Below are positions 1 to 8,099 of a DNA stretch of 64,000 nucleotides, in pieces. The stretch is from Chloropicon primus (Eukaryota > Chlorophyta > Chloropicophyceae > Chloropicales > Chloropicaceae). The notes under the pieces are model-generated. The model was not told where the DNA came from. It worked only from the letters and a program-made list of their open reading frames with translations, and searched no databases. Both the position numbers and the translations under genes were made by a program. The stretch spans positions 186,001-250,000 of the forward strand of contig CP060767.1 of NCBI GenBank assembly GCA_023205875.1. The letters run 5' to 3'. How positions within the stretch are numbered: position 1 is the first letter of the stretch; every line of letters starts with the position of its first letter.

Positions 1-140
1 TCCGTCTCGCTCACAACAATGATGCTCCTCGACCTGTCCGACAAGTTCTCCTGCAGGACGACGTGACCCACCCCGTTGTCTTCCCACGTCCCGTCCTCCG
101 CGAGGCTGTAAACCTTCACTCGGCGCTGCGGTTGCTCCAT
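1..140 (-). CDS. PP4R3/SMEK, protein phosphatase 4 regulatory subunit 3, N-terminal 46 codons (partial)
   Basis: The complement of 140-1 reads from an ATG through 46 codons without a stop and leaves the window. It starts MEQPQRRVKVYSLAEDGTWE, then DNGVGHV, and ends IIVVSETD. This matches the start of the EVH1/RanBP-like domain of SMEK/PP4R3, where animal and plant proteins begin with RRVKVY, then W-D-D-x-GTGHV, then a LLVRAESD-like strand. PP4R3 targets the PP4 catalytic core to nuclear and DNA-repair substrates by binding short proline motifs. The start is the first ATG after a (CT)n tract at 147-172. Its upstream region carries one copy of the dispersed CTTTC element (5' end 540, -), correctly oriented. 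The fragment is short, so the family call rests on this one domain strand. Confidence 0.8.
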   Translation of the reverse strand, partial: MEQPQRRVKVYSLAEDGTWEDNGVGHVVLQENLSDRSRSIIVVSET

Positions 141-745
141 CTCTCCAACTCTCTCTCTCTCTCTCTCTCTGCGCGCGTGCTCGAGACGGAGGACTTTCGG
201 GCACACCGCTTCGCCTCGTGCCTTTTGCGTTGGTTTTCAAATCAACCCACGCCAGCAGTTCCCTGTGGTGATGATGGGATGAATTAACTCGTGCGGGTTC
301 CTTCCATTCTTCTTCGCTCTTCTCGTAAAGGTACGACGCGAGGAGGTGAAAACGAAGGAGGAGACCTTTCCGAGGCCCTCTCCATGCTTCAGCTCATATC
401 TTCCCTCGTCGTCATCCGAAAAAGAAAACCTTTCATGCCCATCCAAAAAAAAGAAAAAGAAAAAAAAAACAGAGCAACGTTTCAGGTCGTCATGTCCTCA
501 AAACTGCGTCGTTTTTTTCGACCGAAGAGTCTTTGGAAAGATTAGAACGTAACGCTCTGATTGATCCTCTCCAACAAACGCGCCGACCTCTCGTTCGTCG
601 TCCATTCCACTCGGCGTACTCACCTCTCCCTCCTCGTCCACCCCGAAGTCACGAGGTTGTGGTTTTAGGTGTACGAGATCTGAGGCTCTCAGCTCTTCAG
701 CGAGCGGGCGGCGGGTGACGTCGATTACGGAGACGTGAAACAAAG
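141..745. other. 5' region of PP4R3: (CT)n tract, A-rich tract, one oriented intron-like unit
   Basis: No gene is supported here. There is a CT microsatellite at 147-172 and an A-rich run around 447-470. On the minus strand an AG|GTGAGT starts at 623 and is followed 83 nt later by a CTTTC element (5' end 540, to about 514). This is the same arrangement found upstream of other genes in the window. Confidence 0.6.
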
Positions 746-1311
746 GTGAGTGGAGGACGAGGAAGGTAGGGAGGAAGAAAGAGGGTGGGACTGACGGAAG
801 AGTCGTGTCGTGATCTTTCCAAAGACCCCTCGTTGGAAGATTTTGACGCCGTAATGAAGTTTTTAGAGACTGAATGGTGGATGCCGTTTCGTTTTTTTAT
901 TAGCTGGCCTTGGACGGAGGGAGAGACAGGTGAGTGGAGGAGGAGGACGGGGAGGGGGGCGAACGAGGGGGAGGGGACCGGAACCTTCGTCTGTTACTCT
1001 TTCTTTCGACCCCTCGGTCGAGGATTTCGACGCCTTGGGTGAGGGTTTTGAGGGAGATCTGTCCGTCCTGAAAGAGGGAGAGAAGAGGGGGAAGAGGGAG
1101 GGCGACAGAAGGCGGGGGAGAGGGCGACGGGGACGGTCGGGGTGCTGGACCGGGACGAAGCCTTCGGAATCATCGTCTTCTCCTCTTTCTTTCGACCTCT
1201 AGGTCGAGGATTTCGACGCCGTGGTGAGGATGGGAGACTGAGACTGACAGGGTTTTTTTCTTGTCTTTTGGCAAAACGCGCGGAGCAGAAGCCTTGTTGA
1301 GGCCAACACCC
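746..1311 (+). repeat. Array of three oriented CTTTC elements upstream of the stearoyl-ACP desaturase
   Basis: Elements start at 815, 1003 and 1189, spaced 188 and 186 bp. Donor-like AG|GTGAGTGG sequences start at 746 and 930, lying 69 and 73 nt before the first two elements, so the unit repeats at about 185 bp. The second and third copies lack four bases after CTTTC but keep the GAC-CCC-TCG-like register. Short open frames across this region are broken and low-complexity, so I do not call a gene. A possible acceptor, GGAGCAG, ends at 1288, 23 bp before the desaturase ATG, so the array may be 5'-UTR intron sequence. Confidence 0.7.
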
Positions 1312-2631
1312 ATGAAGGTGCAAGCAATGAGAAGTTTGAGCGGGAAGCCGGCGTGCACCTCTTCGAGGAGGTTTTCCTCGGTGAGCTGCAGGGCCACGGG
1401 GTCTGGCTCGGAGGGGGCGTCCTCGTACAGCAGCAGGAGGGAGAGCATGAAGGCGTCGATCAACCCGAGCGGGGCGAGGAGCCGCTTGGTGGCGCCGAAC
1501 GCGATCGAGGCGAGGCCGGACGTGGAAGCCCTGGAGAAGCTCGTGAGGAGCGAGGCGGCCCCCGACGCTTCCCCCGTTCTCATTTGCGGTCAAGTGTCTC
1601 ACTCGTTGACCAAGGAGAGGGAGGAGATCATACATAGCATGGAGGACTTCATGGAGGAGAAAGTGTACAAGTACCTGAAACCCGTGGAAAAGTGCTGGCA
1701 GGCGCAGGACTTCTTGCCGGACCCAGCGAGCGAGGACTTCATCCCGGAAATCCAAGCTTTGAGGGAGAGGACCCTCGCTCTGCCTGACGATTACTTGGTG
1801 GTGTTGGTGGGCGACATGGTGACCGAGGAGGCCCTGCCCACCTACATGAGCATGCTGAACACGATTGACGGGACTCGAGACGAGACCGGAAGCGACGACA
1901 CGGTCTGGGGGAAGTGGACGCGCGAGTGGACCGCGGAGGAGAACAGGCACGGAGACCTGCTGAACAAGTACCTTTACCTCAGCGGGAGGGTCGACATGAG
2001 GCAGATCGAGGTTACCATCCAGAACTTGATCGGGAGCGGCATGTGCCCCAAGACGGAAAACAACCCCTACCTCGGTTTCATGTACACCTCTTTCCAGGAG
2101 AGGGCGACCAAGGTTTCTCATGGCAACACGGGAAGGAGCGCGGCCAAGCACGGCGACCAGGCTCTTGCGAACATTTGCGCGCAGATCGCAAGCGACGAGG
2201 CGAGGCACGAGAAGGCGTACCAGCTGATTTGCGAGGAGCTCTTCAGGCTGGACCCTGACGGAATGATGATGGCCTTTGCCGACATGATGAAGAAGCAGAT
2301 CGTGATGCCCGCCCACATGATGGACGACGGCGTCCACACGTCGAGGGGGTCCGGGGCCGCGCTCTTCGAGGACTTTGAGAAGGTGGCCTACGCCACGGAG
2401 ACTTACACGACGGCAGACTACATCGACATCATTGACTACCTCATCAAGAGGTGGGACGTGGAGTCCATCAAGTGCTCCAGCGCGGACGGCCAGAAGTCGC
2501 AGGACTACGTGTGCAAGCTCCCAAACAGGCTGAGAAGGCTTGCGGAGAGGGCGGAGAAGAGGATGAAGAAAACAGCGAACAAGCAAGAAGTCAAATTTAG
2601 CTGGGTATACGACAGACCCATCTTTGTCTAA
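1312..2631 (+). CDS. Plastid stearoyl-ACP (acyl-ACP delta-9) desaturase
   Basis: A soluble di-iron enzyme that introduces the first double bond into stearoyl-ACP in the plastid stroma, using ferredoxin and O2, and so supplies oleate for lipids. The ATG at 1312 gives 439 aa in one exon. The first ~60 residues are Ser/Arg/Ala-rich with few acids, like a chloroplast transit peptide. The two iron-binding helices are clear: EENRH at about residues 209-213 and DEARH at about 295-299. The first ligand helix ([12 protein letters not shown]) precedes them. The C-terminus ends [11 protein letters not shown], as in plant desaturases. The frame is open further 5' to 1261 but without an ATG. Length is typical for the family (about 400 aa plus transit peptide). 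It is convergent with the secreted-protein gene downstream. Confidence 0.95.
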   Translation: MKVQAMRSLSGKPACTSSRRFSSVSCRATGSGSEGASSYSSRRESMKASINPSGARSRLVAPNAIEARPDVEALEKLVRSEAAPDASPVLICGQVSHSLTKEREEIIHSMEDFMEEKVYKYLKPVEKCWQAQDFLPDPASEDFIPEIQALRERTLALPDDYLVVLVGDMVTEEALPTYMSMLNTIDGTRDETGSDDTVWGKWTREWTAEENRHGDLLNKYLYLSGRVDMRQIEVTIQNLIGSGMCPKTENNPYLGFMYTSFQERATKVSHGNTGRSAAKHGDQALANICAQIASDEARHEKAYQLICEELFRLDPDGMMMAFADMMKKQIVMPAHMMDDGVHTSRGSGAALFEDFEKVAYATETYTTADYIDIIDYLIKRWDVESIKCSSADGQKSQDYVCKLPNRLRRLAERAEKRMKKTANKQEVKFSWVYDRPIFV

Positions 2632-2988
2632 GCTGAGGCATTCCAATCAATGTAGTTTAGCGTTTTCAAGAATTAACCCCCTTCTTCCAAGGATGATTGT
2701 TCGGCGCTCGGTTCGGTCTTCAAGGCAAAATGCTTAGAGGAGGAGTGTATCAATAACGTTTATAAAAGATAAAGGCCAAAGTTATCAAGCAAATAGGAAG
2801 GAGAACGCGCAGACGGTGTGCTTGGTGTGTCGTTCTCCCAAACAAGCAAAACACAAGAGGGACATGCATGGCAAGGCGAATTCAGGCAAGGCGAACACTG
2901 AGAGGTCTCATAACGGGCAACAAGCGAGGACATGCAGAGGACATGCAGAGTAGGGCAATGTCGAGCTCTCGTCAACCGCGAGCTCTTA
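2632..2988. other. Convergent 3' flank between desaturase and secreted-protein genes
   Basis: About 360 bp with no gene. It is AT-richer than the flanking CDS and contains several ATAAA/TAAAA stretches that may serve polyadenylation on either strand. No copy of the dispersed element was found, consistent with that element being limited to 5' regions and introns. Confidence 0.5.
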
Positions 2989-4140
2989 TCAACCGTGAAG
3001 TGGCTGCAGGACGAAGAAGGGCTGTCCAAACGCCCGGACCGTGTTGATGTTTCCGTCCTGCCCGGCTTGACTGAAACCGTTACCAGCGTAACCGATCGCC
3101 TTGGCCGAACCGCGAGCTCCCTCGTTCTTGGAAACGTCCTCACCTCCAGCGACGTTGAAGGGCTTGAGGCTATCGGAGTACGCGGTAAGGCCGGATTGGG
3201 AGGTTCCCTTTGGAACGTACCACTCGGTCACGAAATGGGTGTCTCCTTGAGTGTGGACTCCAGTGGTCTTGGTGTTGGTCTCCGCGCCCGAACTGGCTGC
3301 GGCCGCCACCTCCTTCTCTCCGGAGTAGACATCGTCGATGGAGATGCTATAGGACGCTTCTCCGTAAGGATTGCTGAAGGAGGTCGCGGCGTTTCCTCCA
3401 ATGCTCCACGCCCCCTTGCCGTGCGCGCTCCCGTGGGATCCGCCATGAGCGGAGGCGTAAGCGTGAGGGATGTAAGAGCTCGTCGAGTTGGACTCGGTGA
3501 GCAACCTCCTTCCCCCGATGAAGTCCTCCCCGGTGGCAAACACGGCAGGGAAGTAAGGGCTGAGGAAGGTGTTCCCGAACTGGCTCGCGAGGTAGTGACG
3601 CAAGGACGTGTCGGACTCCGCGCCCACTCCGCCGGCCTGCACGACGGCACTCGCCTGCATGTCCGAGTTGGTCACCACGTCCCTGGCTCCGGCCCCGGCA
3701 AAGGGGCGATCGCCCACGGCCTTGGACGAGAAATACGTGTCGGAGGTTCCGCTCGGCACGTAGTGGTAGTTCTGCATCGTGGCGTGAGTGCTTCCGTACG
3801 CGTCCGTCTGCTCGACCGGATCGTCGTTGTTGGTCAAGGCATGAGACTCACCGATGGCCTCGACCTCGGAGTCGAGGCCGGTCTGGACGAAGGATCCACT
3901 CATGGCGAGGGACCCATCGTAGCTCGGGTTGCTCACGGCCTGCTCGGCATTCGCGGCGATGCCATAGGACGTACCGTGGCTCTTCACGTACGAAGAGGAG
4001 GACACGTAAGTCTTGGGCGACGGACGCTTCCACAATTCCTCAGAGTCGGAGGATGTGGCATTGGCGGACGACACCGCAAGCATCGCCATCGCGAGGTAAG
4101 ACAACGTAGCCTTAGTCTTCGATGAAGGCGTCTTCATCAT
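2989..4140 (-). CDS. Secreted Ser/Gly/Ala-rich protein of unknown function with internal RRLL site
   Basis: I do not recognise the family. The ATG at 4140 (MMKTPSSKTK) is followed by a hydrophobic stretch (LSYLAMAMLAVSSANA) that reads as a signal peptide cleaved near residue 27. The mature ~355 aa are rich in Ser, Gly, Ala, Tyr and Asn, nearly Cys-free, with repeated SYG/AHGGSHGSAHG-type patches, suggesting a wall, mucilage or matrix protein. GGRRLL at about residues 209-214 resembles a dibasic or RRL processing site and would split the protein into two halves of ~185 and ~170 aa. The longer open frame to 4269 lacks a better start and would bury the signal peptide. No dispersed element lies upstream, unlike most neighbours. 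The secreted call is strong; the function is unknown. Confidence 0.75.
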   Translation of the reverse strand: MMKTPSSKTKATLSYLAMAMLAVSSANATSSDSEELWKRPSPKTYVSSSSYVKSHGTSYGIAANAEQAVSNPSYDGSLAMSGSFVQTGLDSEVEAIGESHALTNNDDPVEQTDAYGSTHATMQNYHYVPSGTSDTYFSSKAVGDRPFAGAGARDVVTNSDMQASAVVQAGGVGAESDTSLRHYLASQFGNTFLSPYFPAVFATGEDFIGGRRLLTESNSTSSYIPHAYASAHGGSHGSAHGKGAWSIGGNAATSFSNPYGEASYSISIDDVYSGEKEVAAAASSGAETNTKTTGVHTQGDTHFVTEWYVPKGTSQSGLTAYSDSLKPFNVAGGEDVSKNEGARGSAKAIGYAGNGFSQAGQDGNINTVRAFGQPFFVLQPLHG

Positions 4141-4413
4141 GCAGTTATGTGCAGGCAGGAGCAAAAGGTAACAGTAACAAGCTGTGAAGGAAGAGGCTTG
4201 AGGTTGGTTTGTCAGAAGGCGTCTCGTGCGACTCGACGTTCGCCGATTGTGATCATCGCATGCGCGCAATGCCCCTTAAGTACCCCTCCACCTCCGCAAT
4301 CGAGATCGCGGCAAAACCGTGCGTTACAGTCCGCCATCTTCATGGCCAAAAGCGTGGGCCAGCGGCAAAATGCGGTCGTCGAATCCTTCCCATGGGATGA
4401 AGGGACCCCAAGG

Positions 4414-4446
<33 letters not shown>

Positions 4447-4759
4447 AGTGGAGGAGGGTGGAGGAGAGGGTGGATCTCCTCCCCTGTCACACACACACAC
4501 ACACACACTCTTCTTTCTCTCCTTGCTTCTTCTTCATCAGCATTTTTGGACCCGAGCGAGGAGGATAGGATGGACTCTTCTTCTTCTTGTACAAATTGTT
4601 TCGGGTATTCTTTTGTTACACACACAAAGCAAGGCAAAGCAAAGCAACTTTGCTTGCCGCCGCCTGCCCGCTTGTCTAATATTTCCTATCTTCTTGCCCC
4701 TTGTTCAAATCGGCAAAACTTGTTCTCCCTCCACGATCCACAAAGGCAGGCAGGTTTTT
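4141..4759. other. Intergenic region with GAGGAC and CA microsatellites
   Basis: This 619-bp region is the promoter side of the secreted-protein gene and the 3' flank of the BET gene. It holds a hexanucleotide (GAGGAC)n at about 4414-4446, a (CA)n run at about 4488-4508, and AAGCAAGGCAAAGC-type short repeats near 4627-4650. Open frames through these tracts are repeat artefacts. No dispersed CTTTC element was found. Confidence 0.55.
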
Positions 4760-6901
4760 CTAAAGTTCCCCCTCCTCAGCGTCGTCCTCCCCCTCCATGG
4801 CCTCGTCCTCGTCGTACTGGACCAGGGTGAGCCCCATCGAGGGCAGAATGGACTCGGACTTCTGGAGCTGCTTGAGCTCTTCCGTCTTCTCCGGGAGCTG
4901 CATTCGGGTGTCCCCGGTGAGCAGGGCCGCCTGCGCGGCCTTGAGCTCCTCCGTCTCCTTCTCCGCCTTCTCGATCCTCATCTTCTCCTCCCTCTCCTTT
5001 CTCTCCTTCTCCTCCTTCTCCGCCTGCTGCTTCCTCTCGAGCTCGGCCTTCTCCCTGGCTTTCATCTGCTGCTCGCGGGACTGGAATTCCGACCACAGGC
5101 TGTTGCCGGCCTCGGCCTTCTTCTCCCCGGCGCTCGCCTCCGCCGGGCTCTTCGCGCCGCCGGGGTCCTTCTCCGTCAGGGTCTCCCACGCCGAGGCGTT
5201 CTTCAGGGTCACCTCCCGGTTTCCCGAATCGTTCAGGATCTGGGGCTGGGACCCCTGGGGCCTCGTCGTGGACACCCTCGTGACGTCACCCGCAAACGAG
5301 CTGTTCTCTGCTCACACACACACAAGCAAGGGACAGAAGACAAGTTCGTTCGGTGTCAGTCCACGCTAAGCCATAAACGCGCGTACGGCCGCTGTCACAT
5401 CCCAAAAAGTGAAGCGAGTGGAACACACATTTGGGGTATGAAAAAGCGCGATTATTTACTTTTCATGTCGCCGTCTGATCCAACGCCCTCTGCAGACTCG
5501 CTCTCGGAATCTGTTGGGAGGAGAGAGAGAAAAAAAAGACCAAAATTTTGGGGTGAGTAAGGCAGAAAGACCGCCGGCAAAGCGCGCGCTCAACGTACCG
5601 CTCGAGTCCGAATCCTTGTCAGCCCCCAGCTGGCGCTTGGAGCTCACGGGGGAAAAGTCGGTGGACGGGCCGCCCGCAGACCTGGAGGCCAGGGTGGCGT
5701 TGACGTCCTCCAACTTCCTCGCCGTCTCCTCCTGCTGCTGCTGCATCCTCTGAATCTTCTCCTGGTGGGTGTTCTTCTTCGCGCCCTTGAGGCAAGAGTT
5801 GACGTATTTGTTGAGCCTCCACAGCGTCTGGTTGTCCAGCTTGTCGATGTCCAGCTCGATCTCCTCCTCGCTGTTGTCAATCTTCGAGGGACCCTCGTTG
5901 ATGATCTGCACGACTCTGCCGAGCTTCTCCGCGGGGAGCATCCCGAGGTTAACGCTCAGCTTCCTCTTTTCCTCGAAGGACATGTCCGCGTTGGGGTCGT
6001 CCCCGGGCTTGGCCTTCTTTCCTCCCGGCATCTGCTGCTTCAGCTTGTTGATCTCCGTCTGGAGGTGGTCCAGCTGCTGCGACGCGGTCTTCTGGTGCTT
6101 GCTCACGCCCCTGTAGCTCTGGAAGTTCTTCAGGTCGTCCTCCTCCCTCTTCTGATGCTCGAGCTCCATCGCAAACTTCCCCTCGAGGTTGCTGTTCTGC
6201 CACTTCTTCTCAAACAGGTCCGCCAGGCTGTCTCCCATCTGCCTCACGTCGCTCCCGACGGGGTTGTAAAGCTGGCAGTTGTCGAAGATCAGTCTCAGGT
6301 CGTCCCTGAACTCAAGGAGGCTCTTGTACTCCCTCGGAGTCTCCTTGCACTTGGCGTCAAAACCACCCAGCTTGTCCGCCACCGTCTGCATGTCCATGGG
6401 CATCTTCACGATCTTCGGGTAGTCCGGGATGCCAAGGGTCCTCCAGTCCACCGGCTTGTGGAAGGGCCAAGCGTTTCGGTTCTGCTTCAGCTGCTTCAGT
6501 ATCGTCGCGCACTGGCCCCACAGGGACTGGACTCTCCTGTTCCTCTCCTTCAACATGACCTGCCTCCTCGCCTCGCGGGACATGGGCTCGCTCGAGGTCA
6601 TGGCGCTCTTTCCGCCGGACTCCGTCGACTTTCGCTTCACGCCACGCTTCCCGTCCTCCGACTTGCGGCTCCTCTGGCCGCCTCCATGCCCGAGAGACCT
6701 CCGCTTCTTCGCGATCTTCACCTCCACGCGCTGGAGCTCCTTGTTCACCCTCTCCAGCTCCAACTTGAGCTCCGCCTTCTTCGACTTCCTGTCCTCCCTC
6801 CCCAGAGTCGCGAACCCTCCCGCCGCTCCTCCCGCTCCCCCACTCATCGAACTGTTCGCTGCCATCCCCGTCGTCACACCTCCATTCCCCACTCCGTTCA
6901 T
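4760..6901 (-). CDS. BET-family bromodomain protein (bromodomain + NET + SEED-like C-terminus), three exons
   Basis: A nuclear acetyl-lysine reader that binds acetylated histone tails and regulates transcription. Exons: 6901-5599, 5510-5460 and 5307-4760. The donors are GTACGT and GTAAAT, the acceptors AACAG and GAGCAG, and the phases join to give 633 aa. There is an N-terminal coiled coil. The bromodomain spans ~124-236, with the acetyl-lysine-binding Asn in QLYNPVGSD (~213). The NET domain spans ~307-372 (SFEEKRKLSVNLGMLP and ELDIDKLDNQTLWRLNKYV). The C-terminus has a SEED-like segment (SLWSEFQSREQQ, then Lys/Glu-rich helix) as in BRD2/3/4. Only one bromodomain is present, as in plant GTE proteins. 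Using the GTAAAT donor avoids an immediate stop in exon 2; intron retention would give a shorter protein without the SEED part. Upstream are two back-to-back intron-like units. Confidence 0.92.
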
Positions 6902-7113
6902 TACCCCAACACTCGTCCCTCTCCCTCAACACAAACACTTCACCACGAAGATGAAGATCAAGATGAAGAACAACCAAAGGACCGAAAGAGGCAAGGCAAA
7001 AGAACGCCGAAAGAGGCAAGGCAGGAATCCCGGATGCGAGGTTCAGGGACGGACCAACCTTCCGGCTTCGCCACCTCAAGTGCCTCTGTCTCTGTCTCTC
7101 TCTCTGTCTGTCT

Positions 7114-7284
7114 CTGTGGAGCAAAACACAAAACCAGCACCCTTTAGCTTCTTAAATCCTCAAACTCGAACCGTTCCTCGCGTGCGACCGGTCGTTGGAA
7201 GCGTCACGACCACGCGCTTCGAATGACACCGCCCTCTCTTCCTCGCGTTGCCGTTCACCTCGTCAAAACGTTGCACGAACTCAC
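7114..7284 (-). repeat. Intron-like unit 2 upstream of BET gene (candidate 5'-UTR intron)
   Basis: On the minus strand the unit starts GTGAGTTCGTGC at 7284. It carries a diverged CTTCCAA element at 7201, 83 nt in, and ends in a T-rich stretch and TTTTGCTCCACAG at 7114, giving 171 nt. Its donor directly abuts the TTCAG acceptor of the preceding unit. ATG of the BET gene lies 213 bp further on. Transcript evidence would be needed to call it an intron. Confidence 0.55.
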
Positions 7285-7460
7285 CTGAACCAAAGACACG
7301 CAAGGAAACGTCACACCCTTTAGCTTGTGGAATCCTCAATCTTGCACGGTTCCTCTTGTGCGACGGGTCTTTGGAAGCGTCACGACCACGCGCTTCGAAT
7401 GAAACCACCCTCACTCCCTCGCGTTCCCGTTCACTTCGTCAAAACTTTGCACGAACTCAC
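7285..7460 (-). repeat. Intron-like unit 1 upstream of BET gene (candidate 5'-UTR intron)
   Basis: Starts AG|GTGAGTTCGTGC at 7460, carries a CTTCCAAAGACCCGTC element at 7377 (83 nt in), and ends CTTTGGTTCAG at 7285, so it is 176 nt long. It is a direct repeat of the next unit at 176-177 bp spacing. The shared block includes CACGAACTCAC and GTCACGACCACGCGCTTCG on the plus strand. Confidence 0.55.
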
Positions 7461-7697
7461 CTCTTCCCTTCTTCCCTTGTTCTTTCGCCGAGCAGCCGCC
7501 GTTTCTGAAAAAACCCTACTGAGACTTTCCCATATGGAAATGTCTAAAAGAAGTTCAAATTTGAAATTTGAAGAAAAATCGAAAAGAAATTCATTGGCGG
7601 CTCCTCGGCCTCTAGGAGTCAACAAGGGGAGGGGACTGTGTTCCGCGGGAGCGGTTTTTTCGAGCGCGTGGTTGGTTTTTTGGGAAGGAGGTCTTGT

Positions 7698-7945
7698 GTT
7701 TCGAAAACTACGTCTTGAGATCTTTCGTTTGATTCTTTGGTCGAAGGTTTTGACCTTCATTCGATTGGGTTACGACGGGGACGAAGGTCCACGCCTGCAG
7801 GGAGTCACCGAAGAGGTTCCTGGACGAGACCTGACGGAGTTTTGGGAGCCGGAGACGCGCGAGGGGAGTCGAGGGGGCCAGTTTCGAAAACTAGGTCTCG
7901 AGATCTTTCGAACGATCGTTTGGTCGAGGAGTTTGACGACGATTT
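7698..7945 (+). repeat. Two-copy 183-bp direct repeat with CTTTC elements upstream of NOC1
   Basis: Both copies share GTTTCGAAAACTA, then GTCT, then GAGATCTTTCG; elements start at 7722 and 7905. In register they read CTT-TCG-TTT-GAT-TCT and CTT-TCG-AAC-GAT-CGT. The proximal copy lies 195 bp before the NOC1 ATG and points towards it. No donor-like GTGAGT lies at the usual distance here. Acceptor-like CAAGCAG and TTGCAG follow at about 7987 and 8000. Confidence 0.65.
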
Positions 7946-8099
7946 GGTCTATTCGCGACGGTCGTGAAGTGATCTCACGACAAGCAGGAAAGAGGTTGCA
8001 GACTTTGCTCGGCAGTCCTCCTGTAGCAGCAGAAGCACTCCAGCCTGGGTGGTTTCGGGAACCGACAAGCGTTACTGGTAACGCCTGAGAACGTGAGAG

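Larger units (their letters stand above)
6902..8099. other. 1.2-kb divergent 5' region between BET and NOC1 genes
   Basis: No gene is supported. The BET side (7114-7460) carries two minus-strand intron-like units. The NOC1 side carries two plus-strand elements in a 183-bp direct duplication (7698-7760 and 7881-7945). In each copy a TTTCGAAAACTA block precedes GATCTTTCG. The short frames that cross the region are not conserved between the repeat copies and look random. Confidence 0.65.

Noticed and set aside
785-1202. Open frames over the desaturase 5' array as a small gene
   Set aside because: Frames break between repeat copies, are low in complexity and lack a family match; the shared LSKDPSLE-like reading comes from the dispersed element.
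4147-4830. Plus-strand frame across GAGGAC and CA repeats upstream of the secreted-protein gene
   Set aside because: Composition follows microsatellites, it overlaps the BET 3' exon antisense, and no homology is visible.
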